Program-made: the position numbers and the translations under genes | Notes under the pieces: model-generated | Database searches by the model: none | Told to the model about the DNA's origin: nothing | What the model saw: the letters and a program-made list of their open reading frames with translations, nothing else | Source of the DNA: Tistrella mobilis KA081020-065 | GTDB lineage: Bacteria > Pseudomonadota > Alphaproteobacteria > Tistrellales > Tistrellaceae | Direction: 5' to 3' | Length of the DNA stretch: 64,000 nucleotides | Assembly: GCF_000264455.2 (NCBI RefSeq) | Contig: NC_017956.1 | Coordinates: forward strand, 3,082,001 to 3,146,000 | Shown here: positions 47,254 to 55,560 of the stretch, piece by piece | How the letters are laid out: every line of letters starts with the position of its first letter | How positions within the stretch are numbered: position 1 is the first letter of the stretch

Positions 47254-48210
47254 ATGGCCGAACCGGCCGCGAAGTCCAGGACCGGTCATACCGACATCCA
47301 CACCGACAAGGGGCTGATGCGCCTGCTGCCCGAGGGGCTGAAGCCCTATGCGCTGCTGGCGCGCTGGGACCGGCCGATCGGCTGGTGGCTGCTGTTGCTG
47401 CCCGGCTGGTGGGCGATCGCGCTGGCGGCGCCTCAGGGCGGCCTGCCCGACCTGCTGCTGATGGCGGCCTTTCTGGTCGGTGCCGTGGCCATGCGCGGCT
47501 TCGGCTGCACGATCAACGATCTGGCCGACCGGCACTATGACGCGAAGGTGGAACGCACCCGCAGCCGCCCCATCCCGAGCGGCCGGGTGACGCCGTTCCA
47601 GGCGCTGCTCTTCCTGGTACCGCAGGGGCTGGTGGGCCTGGCGGTGCTGGTGATGCTGCCGGTGCCGGCGATCGTCATCGGCCTCGCCTCGCTGGCGCTG
47701 ATCGTGCCCTACCCGTTCATGAAACGGATCACCTACTGGCCGCAGGCGTGGCTGGGCCTCACCTTCAACTGGGCGGCCCTGGTCGGCTGGGCGGCGGCCA
47801 GCGGGGCCGGGGATCTGGCAGCCATGACGCCGGGGCTGCTGCTCTATGCGGGCGGCATCTTCTGGACGCTCGGCTACGACACGATCTATGCCCATCAGGA
47901 CCGCGAGGACGACCTGCTGGTGGGCGTGAAATCCACCGCCCTCGCCCTGGGCCGGCGCACGAAGCCGGCGGTGGCGGTGTTCTATCTGATCTTCTGGGGC
48001 TTCACGGTCGCGGCGGGACTGGAGGCCGGTTTCGGCGCCGGCTGGGTGCTGGCCATGGCCTTCACCGGCTCTCACCTCTTCTGGCAGATCCGCAGGCTCG
48101 ACATCGACGATCCGGCGCTGTGCCTGAAACTGTTCAAGTCCAACCGCGACATGGGGCTGATCCTGCTCGCCACCATCATCCTGGCCCGCCAGGTCCCCCT
48201 CGGCGGATGA
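47254..48210 (+). CDS. ubiA: 4-hydroxybenzoate polyprenyltransferase
   Basis: UbiA prenylates 4-hydroxybenzoate in ubiquinone synthesis. The 318-residue membrane protein carries the two Mg-prenyl-diphosphate motifs, NDLADRHYDAKVERT (88-102) and YDTIYAHQDREDD (about 210). GAGGAG precedes the ATG. ubiD lies about 330 bases downstream on the same strand, with a small opposite-strand gene between. Confidence 0.95.
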   Translation: MAEPAAKSRTGHTDIHTDKGLMRLLPEGLKPYALLARWDRPIGWWLLLLPGWWAIALAAPQGGLPDLLLMAAFLVGAVAMRGFGCTINDLADRHYDAKVERTRSRPIPSGRVTPFQALLFLVPQGLVGLAVLVMLPVPAIVIGLASLALIVPYPFMKRITYWPQAWLGLTFNWAALVGWAAASGAGDLAAMTPGLLLYAGGIFWTLGYDTIYAHQDREDDLLVGVKSTALALGRRTKPAVAVFYLIFWGFTVAAGLEAGFGAGWVLAMAFTGSHLFWQIRRLDIDDPALCLKLFKSNRDMGLILLATIILARQVPLGG

Positions 48211-48457
48211 GCCGGGCGAGCGGCCGGGCCAGAAGCAGGGCGAGGGCCAGGATCCAGGCACCGGCCGGCATGTCGACCGCGGGTGGCAGGAACGGGCGCA
48301 GGATCAGGATGACCAGAACGGCGCCCGCCACCTTGACCAGCTGGCGGTCGACCAGATCGAACCGCGCCCAGATGCCCCGCAGCCGTCCTTTGACGCCGGC
48401 CGGGGCGACGGGACTTGTCTCGGGATCCTTCGCCGCCATCATCTGCTCCATGACCAT
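48176..48457 (-). CDS. Small two-helix membrane protein, function unknown
   Basis: I do not recognise a named family. The 93-residue product has a charged N-terminal half and two hydrophobic segments (VAGAVLVILILRPFLP and WILALALLLARPLARLI), then a Gly/Pro-rich tail. GAGG lies 11 bases upstream of its ATG. Its 3' end overlaps the end of ubiA on the opposite strand by 35 bases. The clear helix pattern argues for a real gene, but it could be a chance frame. Confidence 0.55.
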   Translation of the reverse strand: MVMEQMMAAKDPETSPVAPAGVKGRLRGIWARFDLVDRQLVKVAGAVLVILILRPFLPPAVDMPAGAWILALALLLARPLARLIRRGGPGGPG

Positions 48458-48543
48458 CTGAACATCGCCTCTGCACTTGACCGCGGCCCCCGGGACGGGT
48501 CAAGTCCGCACACCCCCCGAAAGCCGAAGCGAGGCCGCCACCG

Positions 48544-50064
48544 ATGCCCTATGACAGCCTGCGCGACTTCATGGCCCGCCTCGAGGCCACCGGCCGTCTG
48601 GTCCGGGTCCGCGAGCCGGTCTCCACCGTGCTCGAGATGACCGAGATCCAGACCCGGCTGCTGGCCGAAGGCGGCCCGGCGGTGCTGTTCGAAAAGCCGG
48701 TGATGCCGGATGGCAGCCTGTCGACCATGCCGGTGCTGGTCAATCTGTTTGGCACGGTGGAACGGGTCGCCTGGGGCATGGACCGGGAACCGCCGCAGCT
48801 CCGCGGCGTGGGCGAGACGCTGGCCTTCCTGCGCCAGCCCGAACCGCCGGGCGGCTGGCGCGAGGCGCTGGACATGCTGCCGCTGATGAAGACGGTGATG
48901 GCGATGCGGCCGAAGACGGTCTCGCGCGCGCCGGTGCAGGAGGTGGTCCTGCGCGGCGACGAGATCGACCTCACCCGCCTGCCGGTCCAGACCTGCTGGC
49001 CGGGAGAGCCGGCGCCGCTGATCACCTGGCCGCTGGTGGTCACCCGCGGCCCTGGCGGCGACAAGACCGACGGCTACAATCTCGGCATCTATCGCATGCA
49101 GGTGCTGGGCCGCGACCGCACGCTGATGCGCTGGCTGCGCCATCGCGGCGGCGCCCAGCATCATCGCCGCTGGGGGCTGAACAAGCGCGAGCCGCTGCCG
49201 GCCGCAGCGGTGATCGGCGCCGATCCGGGCACGATCCTGGCCGCCGTGACGCCCGTGCCCGACACGCTGTCGGAATACCAGTTCGCCGGCCTGCTGCGCG
49301 GCCGCAAGGTGGAGCTGGTCGATGCGGTCAGCCAGCCGCTGAAGGTGCCGGCCACGGCCGAAATCGTGCTGGAAGGCGAGGTCAGCCTCGACGATTACGG
49401 CGACGAGGGGCCCTATGGCGACCACACCGGCTATTACAACAATGTCGAGCCCTTCCCGGTCTTCCGGGTGACGGCGGTGACCATGCGCCGCCAGCCGATC
49501 TATCTCTCCACCTTCACCGGCCGGCCGCCGGACGAGCCCTCGGTGCTGGGCGAGGCGTTGAACGAGGTGTTCATCCCGCTGATCCGCCAGCAATTCCCCG
49601 AAATCGTCGACTTCTGGCTGCCGCCCGAGGGCTGTTCCTACCGCATCGCCGTGGTGTCGATGCGCAAGGCCTATCCGGGCCATGCCAAGCGGGTGATGAT
49701 GGGGGTGTGGTCCTATCTCCGCCAGTTCATGTACACCAAATGGGTGATCGTGGTGGATGACGACATCAATGCGCGCGACTGGAAGGACGTGATGTGGGCG
49801 ATGTCGACCCGCATGGACCCGGCGCGCGACATCACCGTCATCGAGAACACCCCCATCGACTATCTGGACTTCGCAAGCCCCGAATCCGGCCTCGGCTCCA
49901 AGATCGGCCTGGATGCCACCAACAAATGGCCGCCCGAGACCAAGCGCGAATGGGGCAGGGAACTGCGCATGGACCAGGCGGTCATCGACCGGATCGACCA
50001 GATCTGGCCGAAGCTGGGACTGCCGGGATCGGGGCAGGCGATCTGGAAGCCGGTGAAGGACTGA
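48544..50064 (+). CDS. ubiD: UbiD family decarboxylase
   Basis: UbiD decarboxylates 3-polyprenyl-4-hydroxybenzoate using prenylated FMN made by UbiX. The 506-residue protein has the prFMN/metal-binding region ([19 protein letters not shown]) and the [19 protein letters not shown] stretch. Length and motifs fit the ubiquinone-pathway enzyme rather than aromatic-acid decarboxylases, and ubiA lies just upstream. UbiX is not in this window. Confidence 0.94.
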   Translation: MPYDSLRDFMARLEATGRLVRVREPVSTVLEMTEIQTRLLAEGGPAVLFEKPVMPDGSLSTMPVLVNLFGTVERVAWGMDREPPQLRGVGETLAFLRQPEPPGGWREALDMLPLMKTVMAMRPKTVSRAPVQEVVLRGDEIDLTRLPVQTCWPGEPAPLITWPLVVTRGPGGDKTDGYNLGIYRMQVLGRDRTLMRWLRHRGGAQHHRRWGLNKREPLPAAAVIGADPGTILAAVTPVPDTLSEYQFAGLLRGRKVELVDAVSQPLKVPATAEIVLEGEVSLDDYGDEGPYGDHTGYYNNVEPFPVFRVTAVTMRRQPIYLSTFTGRPPDEPSVLGEALNEVFIPLIRQQFPEIVDFWLPPEGCSYRIAVVSMRKAYPGHAKRVMMGVWSYLRQFMYTKWVIVVDDDINARDWKDVMWAMSTRMDPARDITVIENTPIDYLDFASPESGLGSKIGLDATNKWPPETKREWGRELRMDQAVIDRIDQIWPKLGLPGSGQAIWKPVKD

Positions 50065-50142
50065 AACGCAAACGCTCCGGTTGATGATCCCCCGGCCCCG
50101 TGTCATCGTACCCTCCTGGAAACCGGGGTCCAGGGAGCCTGC

Positions 50143-51906
50143 ATGACGACGATCGGGGCCGTGATCAGAAACATGATGCCCTCGGGAACCAATCCGGGCG
50201 GCGACGATCCGGATTGGTCGACCTGCCCGGAATGGCCTCCGGATCTGTTTGGCGTCACTGCGACACTGATCGAGCGTACGGGCCTCTACTCACATGCCTG
50301 GCTTTACGCTCATCAATCGACGCATGCCTCGATGGCCTCGTCTGAAAAAAGTTCCATCCGAGCCGCCGGACGCGGCTGGCGCGACAAAGGCGTGCCGGAC
50401 TCGTACACCAAGCGATTGTGGCACGAGGTCACAGGCGGCGCAGATCACGTCGATCTCCAGGCTCTGGCCCACACGGCACCTTCCCACCCCCTCGCCCGCA
50501 AGCTGATCACCTTGATGTGCATCGCAGATGAAGCGGCAGAGGGTATGGGATTCGTTCCGAAGACCCACGTGCCTGCCAACGGGCCGTCCCCGGACAGAAT
50601 ATCCCCGTTCACGCGGGCAGTGCTCGGTGCAACCATTGCGGCGGAACCCGCCTACACGACGCGAGACGCGACGGCTACATCGGCGGTTATGCCGAAATTG
50701 CCGCATTTCCCGCGGAGCCTGACGCTTGCCGTCACGCCGCTGGAGGCCGTCGTCTTCCCGAAAAGCCGGCTTCCCGATGTCGGCTGCACGTTGCGGTCTA
50801 TGTCGCACAATCTGGCGTTGCTGCCGCCCCGGAGCATGGTGGAAGCCAACTGGCTTATCTCAGGCCTCGCGACTGATCCGGAACATCACCGGCCGCTCGG
50901 CATCCTGTTGATACCGTGGCCCACACGCGTGAATGGCAGCCTGTTCAAGGCCGAGCGTAGAGACGCGGAAGAACCCGGATACTTCACCGTCGATGTCGCA
51001 GGCTATGATGATGCCCTCTCCGGGCCAACCAACGTCTCAAGACTGGCCGGTATGATCGCCGGCCTGATCCAGGCAGGCGAGAAGGAACTGGGCGAGATTC
51101 ATGCCGTCTTTCTTCCGGAATGCGCCCTGCCGACCGAGATCGCGGAGGACTTGGCGAAAGAGGTCGCACGACGCCATCCGCGGCTGCAGCTCTTCATCTC
51201 CGGCGCCATCGGCAAGCCGGCCCACTCCGAGGCAATGCCCCGCAATCTCGCCTTCACCGCGTCGACGGCAGACGGCACCGTCCAACGCAGCTGGACGCAG
51301 AGCAAGCACCATCGCTGGAAGCTCAACGGTGATCAGATCCGGCGCTACCATATGGGGCACGTTCTCGACCCCACGCGCGAATGGTGGGAATATATCGACG
51401 TGAGCGGCCGGACCTGCCATTTCAGCGTCATTGACAATGATCTGTCCCTGGCGGTTCTGATCTGTGAAGATCTCGCCCGCTTCGACCCGGTCCTGCCGGT
51501 GATCAACGCCATCGGCCCCAGTCTCGTGGTGGCGCTGCTGATGGATGGACCGCAACTCGAGAAACGTTGGCCGGGCCGATATGCCACCGTCCTTGCCGAG
51601 GATCCGGGCTCATCGGTCCTGACCTTCACGTCCACGGCCCTGATCGACCGACAGCATCAGGCCGGCGCGCCGAACATCCGCACGATCGCACTCTGGAAAC
51701 AGCCCCGTGGCCTGGCACAGGAACTGTCGATCGGCCCGGATGATCAGGCTCTCGCCTTGTGCCTTGTCCGCGAGCATCGGCAACAGATATCCATCGATGG
51801 TCGCTCCAGGAACAGCTTCTTTCTGTCGCTGGCAGGCGTCCGGGCCGTGAAGCCTCCCGATCCGGCGGTGTTGCCACGCAGGAAGTCATTGAACAAACCG
51901 ACGTAG
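50143..51906 (+). CDS. Large nitrilase-superfamily-like protein of unknown function
   Basis: This 587-residue protein is not a standard family member. Its C-terminal half (about 245-560) reads as a carbon-nitrogen hydrolase (nitrilase) domain: Glu326 in HAVFLPECALP, Lys393 in SKHHRWKLNGD and Cys441 in LAVLICEDLARF have the order and spacing (67 and 48) of the catalytic Glu-Lys-Cys triad. The first 240 residues match nothing I know. No signal peptide is seen. GGGAG lies six bases before the ATG. Codon and base use are noticeably less GC-rich than ubiD or the genes after 52243, and the gene sits alone with a 61-residue frame, suggesting horizontal acquisition. A defence or nucleotide-processing role is only a guess. 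Confidence 0.7.
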   Translation: MTTIGAVIRNMMPSGTNPGGDDPDWSTCPEWPPDLFGVTATLIERTGLYSHAWLYAHQSTHASMASSEKSSIRAAGRGWRDKGVPDSYTKRLWHEVTGGADHVDLQALAHTAPSHPLARKLITLMCIADEAAEGMGFVPKTHVPANGPSPDRISPFTRAVLGATIAAEPAYTTRDATATSAVMPKLPHFPRSLTLAVTPLEAVVFPKSRLPDVGCTLRSMSHNLALLPPRSMVEANWLISGLATDPEHHRPLGILLIPWPTRVNGSLFKAERRDAEEPGYFTVDVAGYDDALSGPTNVSRLAGMIAGLIQAGEKELGEIHAVFLPECALPTEIAEDLAKEVARRHPRLQLFISGAIGKPAHSEAMPRNLAFTASTADGTVQRSWTQSKHHRWKLNGDQIRRYHMGHVLDPTREWWEYIDVSGRTCHFSVIDNDLSLAVLICEDLARFDPVLPVINAIGPSLVVALLMDGPQLEKRWPGRYATVLAEDPGSSVLTFTSTALIDRQHQAGAPNIRTIALWKQPRGLAQELSIGPDDQALALCLVREHRQQISIDGRSRNSFFLSLAGVRAVKPPDPAVLPRRKSLNKPT

Positions 51907-51962
51907 CATCCTAACTTGACGTCTACTCCCGGTGATCACCCGCCAAAATCAGGCGCTGACAA

Positions 51963-52148
51963 ATGAACAAGCGAATTTATCAGATCAACGATACCCGGGC
52001 AGAACCCTCCCTTGTCGCTGATCTGCGCAGGATCTTTGAAGCCCTGCCGCCAAGTGAGACGGATGAAGCGGTCTCACGGCGGTTGCGCGCCATGACGCAA
52101 CGTGTCCTGGCCGACGAAGAAGCGCGGCGCCAGAGGCTGGCCGGCTGA
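51963..52148 (+). CDS. Small hypothetical protein downstream of the nitrilase-like gene
   Basis: The 61-residue product is hydrophilic and helical (SLVADLRRIFEALPPS, then RRLRAMTQRVLADEEARRQRL), with no motif I recognise. There is no good ribosome-binding site. It follows the nitrilase-like gene by 56 bases and shares its lower GC, so it may belong to the same accessory island. Confidence 0.5.
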   Translation: MNKRIYQINDTRAEPSLVADLRRIFEALPPSETDEAVSRRLRAMTQRVLADEEARRQRLAG

Positions 52149-52242
52149 GCCGATCGGAAGCGCACACCCGCCCTTCGTTCACGATACTGCCCGACCGTCG
52201 CGAAGCTGCCACGCATCCATGCTACCGTCGTCCGTCCCGCCC

Positions 52243-53094
52243 ATGGCCACGGATGACACCCGCATGCTGCGCATCCTCCAGATCACCGACACCCATATCA
52301 GCCCCACCAAGCCGCATTTCGCATCGAACTGGGCGCCGGTCGCGGCGCTGGCGCGGGCGATTGCGCCGGATCTGGTGGTCCACACCGGTGACGTGACCGT
52401 CGACGGCGCCGATATGGTGGAGGATCTGGCCCATTGCCGCTGGCTGATGGACGGGCTGGAGCTGCCCTGGGCGGCCGTGCCCGGCAATCACGATGTCGGC
52501 AGCGAGAACCCCGAACATTTCCAGGCGGTGAACGATCTCCGCATCTCGCGCTGGGAAGCCCATTTCGGCCCGGACCGCTGGCTGCGCGACGCCGGGCCGT
52601 GGCGGCTGATCGGGCTGAACGCCATGCTGATGGGATCGGGCCATCCGCGTGAGGCGGAGCAGGCGGACTGGGCCGGCGAGGTGCTGGCCGAGGCGGACGC
52701 CACCGGCCGTCCCGTGGCGCTTTTCCTGCACAAGCCGCTGTTCCTGAACGACCCCGACGAAGACGACCGCGGCTATTGGAGCGTGCCTGGCCGCGCACGC
52801 GGGCGCTATGTGGAGGCGATCCGCCGGGGCACGGTGAAACTGGTCGCCTCGGGCCATCTCCACACCGCCCGGATCTTCCGCCGCGACGGCACGGTCTTCG
52901 CCTTCGGCGCCTCCTCGGGCTTCATCGTCGACAAGCTCGCCCCGGCCGATATTCCAGGTGAAAAGCGGCTGGGGGCGACGCTGCACCTGCTGGACGAGAA
53001 GGGCACGGTCGAATCGCGCCTGCTGAGCCCCGAAGGGCTCGACACCTATGTGATCGACGACGTCGCGCACGAGGTCTATCCGCCGCGCAGCTGA
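52243..53094 (+). CDS. Calcineurin-like metallophosphoesterase
   Basis: This about 283-residue protein has all blocks of the binuclear metallophosphoesterase family: D16-T-H18 in QITDTHIS, Asp50 in VHTGDVTVDG, G81-N-H-D84 in VPGNHDVGS, and later LFLHKPLF and ASGHLHTAR. The fold resembles cyclic-nucleotide or phosphodiester phosphodiesterases (CpdA-like). The start is uncertain: ATG 52219, 52243 and 52264 are all in frame and none has a strong ribosome-binding site. Substrate unknown. Confidence 0.88.
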   Translation: MATDDTRMLRILQITDTHISPTKPHFASNWAPVAALARAIAPDLVVHTGDVTVDGADMVEDLAHCRWLMDGLELPWAAVPGNHDVGSENPEHFQAVNDLRISRWEAHFGPDRWLRDAGPWRLIGLNAMLMGSGHPREAEQADWAGEVLAEADATGRPVALFLHKPLFLNDPDEDDRGYWSVPGRARGRYVEAIRRGTVKLVASGHLHTARIFRRDGTVFAFGASSGFIVDKLAPADIPGEKRLGATLHLLDEKGTVESRLLSPEGLDTYVIDDVAHEVYPPRS

Positions 53095-53223
53095 CCGGCC
53101 GACCATTCCATATGCCGTGGCGCTGGTGTTCCGCGCCGCTTCGTCCCATATCTAGGCCTCGGGCCTGCGCACCCCGTCGGGCGATGCACCCCGAGGCCCG
53201 GGACGATGCCGCACGAGGACCAG

Positions 53224-54573
53224 ATGACCGATACCGGACTTGGAAACGCTCTCGACCTGCTCGAAGACCTGATCGCGCGCGCGAAGCGTGCCGGTGCCGA
53301 CCAGGCGGATGCGCTGATGGTCGAAAGCCGTGCGCTGTCGGTGCAGCGCCGGCTGGGCAAGATCGAGGAACTGACCCGGTCGGATGGCGGCGATCTGGGG
53401 CTCCGGGTCCTGGTCGGGCGCCGTCAGGCGATCGTCTCGACCGCCGATCTCAGGCCCGGCAGCCTGGACGCGCTGGCCGAGCGCGCGGTCGCCATGGCCA
53501 ATGTCGTGCCCGAGGACCGCTTTGCGGGCCTGGCCGAGCCGGGCGAGATCGCGCGCGAGATTCCGGCGCTGGAGATCTACGACCCGACCGAATTCAGCGC
53601 CGAGGATCTGCTCGCCTGGGCCGAGACCTGCGAAGAGGCGGCCCGCGGGGTCGAGGGCGTGACCAATTCCGAGGGCGCCGGTGCCTCTCAATCCCACAGC
53701 ATGATCGCGCTCGCCGCCTCCAACGGCTTCCGCGGCGCCTATCGCACCAGCCGCTTCACGGTCGGTGCCAGCGTGATCGCGGGCGAGGGGCTGAACATGG
53801 TCCGCGGCCATGAATACACCTCGAAGCGTTTCGTGGCCGACATGGACGATCTGGCCACGATCGGCCGGATCGCGGGCGAGCGGACCGTCGCGCGGCTGAA
53901 CCCGCGCCGGCCGAAGACCGCGCGGGTGCCGGTGGTGTTCGACCGGCGGGTGTCGCGCATGCTGGTCGCGGCCATCGCGTCGGCCGTCAACGGGGCGGCG
54001 GTCACCCGCGGCACCAGCTTCCTGAAGGACCGGATGGGCGAGCGCATCGCCTGCGACGCCTTCACCATCATCGACGACCCGTTCCGCGAGCGGGCACCCG
54101 CCTCACATCCCTTCGACGGCGAGGGCATTGCCGGTGCGCCGCTGACCGTGGTCGAAGGCGGGGTGCTGAAATCCTGGCTGCTGGACTGCCGCTCCGCCCG
54201 TCAGCTGGGGCTGAAGAGCACCGGCCATGCCGCCCGCGGCGCCGGATCGGCCCCCAGCCCGGCCTCGAGCAATCTTTATCTGGCGCCGGGCACGCTCAGC
54301 CGCGACGAGCTGATTGCGAAGATCGGCACCGGCCTGCTGGTCGATGAAACAATGGGCTCGGGTGTGAACGTCGTCACCGGCGATTTCAGCCAGGGTGTGG
54401 CAGGCTTCTGGATCGAGAACGGCGAAATTGCCTATCCGGTGAACGAGATCACGGTTGCAGGGCGCATCCAGGACATGCTGATGTCGGTGGAACCCGCCTC
54501 CGATCTCGAATTCCGCAGCGGCACCGATGCGCCGACGCTTGCCGTCGGCGGCCTGACCGTCGCCGGCGCCTGA
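53224..54573 (+). CDS. pmbA: Metalloprotease PmbA (TldE)
   Basis: PmbA is the non-zinc partner of TldD in the TldD-TldE peptidase. The 449-residue protein has the family pattern (RAKRAGADQADALMVES, DLGLRVLVGRRQA, GEGLNMVRGHEYTSK, GINVVTGDFSQG-like SGVNVVTGDFSQG and GFWIENGEIAYPVNEIT) and lacks HEXXXH, as expected. ATG 53224 is preceded by GAGG six bases upstream; ATG 53206 is possible. Its partner tldD is 15 kb away at 36594. Confidence 0.95.
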   Translation: MTDTGLGNALDLLEDLIARAKRAGADQADALMVESRALSVQRRLGKIEELTRSDGGDLGLRVLVGRRQAIVSTADLRPGSLDALAERAVAMANVVPEDRFAGLAEPGEIAREIPALEIYDPTEFSAEDLLAWAETCEEAARGVEGVTNSEGAGASQSHSMIALAASNGFRGAYRTSRFTVGASVIAGEGLNMVRGHEYTSKRFVADMDDLATIGRIAGERTVARLNPRRPKTARVPVVFDRRVSRMLVAAIASAVNGAAVTRGTSFLKDRMGERIACDAFTIIDDPFRERAPASHPFDGEGIAGAPLTVVEGGVLKSWLLDCRSARQLGLKSTGHAARGAGSAPSPASSNLYLAPGTLSRDELIAKIGTGLLVDETMGSGVNVVTGDFSQGVAGFWIENGEIAYPVNEITVAGRIQDMLMSVEPASDLEFRSGTDAPTLAVGGLTVAGA

Positions 54574-54626
54574 TCTGCGAGACGACCAGACGACCCCATA
54601 TCCACGACCGGGAGTGCCCGCCACCG

Positions 54627-55493
54627 ATGACCCCACCCCTGTTCGCCCTGCCCGACGGCGCCCTGCCGGCCGACCTCGTCGACGACCGCCTGCTGCTGGA
54701 GCGGGCGTTGCGGACGGGCGGGCGGATCGCCATGAACGCCTTCGGCAAGGCACCGGTGACCTGGGACAAGGGCGGCGACAATCCGGTGACCGAGGTCGAC
54801 ATCGCCATCGACACGGTGCTGCGCGACCATCTGCTCCATGCCCGGCCCGGCTATGGCTGGCTGTCGGAGGAAAGCGTCGCCCATCTCTCGGAACGCGCCC
54901 GGCCGCGGATCTGGGTGGTGGATCCGATCGACGGCACCCGGGCCTTCGTGGACGGGCGGCCGGAATTCACCATTTCGGTCGCCCTGGTCGAGGCCGGACG
55001 CCCGGTGATCGCCCAGGTCTTCAACCCGGCGACGGGCGAGTTTTTCGAGGCGGTGGCCGGCCATGGCTGCCGGCTGAACGGCATCCCCTGCCGGGTGGGC
55101 GAGGGGGCCGATCCGCTGGCCGCCCGGCTGCTGGTCTCGCGCCGGGAACTTCATGAACGTCGCTGGGGTTCAGGCCTGGACGGCAGCGCGGTCATCGCGC
55201 TCGGCTCCATCGCCTACAAGCTGGCGCTGGTCGCCGCCGGCCGCTTCGATGCCGCGGTGTCGCTGCGCCCCAAGGCCGATTGGGATCTCGCCGCCGCCGA
55301 TCTGATCGTCGCTGAGGCGGGCGGGCGGATGACCGATGCCGAGGGCCGCGACCTGCTCTATGCCAGGCCCGACACCACCGAACATCCCTCGCTGATCGCC
55401 GCAAATCCGGCGCTGCATGCCGCCCTGATCGGCCGGCTTGCGGTCGATGCGGCTGGAAGCCCGGCGCCGGCTGGCGTACAACCGCAGCCATGA
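54627..55493 (+). CDS. Inositol monophosphatase family protein (CysQ/SuhB-like)
   Basis: This 288-residue lithium-sensitive-type phosphatase has Glu81-Glu82 (WLSEES), D99-P-I-D-G-T104 in VVDPIDGTRAFVDG and the C-terminal WDLAAADLIVAEAGG. These residues bind two or three Mg ions. The family includes 3'(2'),5'-bisphosphate nucleotidase (CysQ) and inositol monophosphatase (SuhB); I cannot choose with certainty, though the FVDGRPEF segment favours CysQ-like enzymes. It lies between pmbA and the lipid A export gene. Confidence 0.88.
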   Translation: MTPPLFALPDGALPADLVDDRLLLERALRTGGRIAMNAFGKAPVTWDKGGDNPVTEVDIAIDTVLRDHLLHARPGYGWLSEESVAHLSERARPRIWVVDPIDGTRAFVDGRPEFTISVALVEAGRPVIAQVFNPATGEFFEAVAGHGCRLNGIPCRVGEGADPLAARLLVSRRELHERRWGSGLDGSAVIALGSIAYKLALVAAGRFDAAVSLRPKADWDLAAADLIVAEAGGRMTDAEGRDLLYARPDTTEHPSLIAANPALHAALIGRLAVDAAGSPAPAGVQPQP

Positions 55494-55560
55494 CCCGCGC
55501 CGGCCGGATGCCGACCGCATCCGCCGGCCGCCGCCTCTTCACGGGATCCATCCCCGCCCC

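Noticed and set aside
50143-51906. Reverse-transcriptase/nitrilase defence protein
   Set aside because: No YxDD or other reverse transcriptase motif is visible in the N-terminal 240 residues or in neighbouring genes, so only the nitrilase-like half is supported.
51915-51962. Promoter with TTGACG before the 61-residue frame
   Set aside because: No acceptable -10 hexamer lies 16-19 bases downstream.
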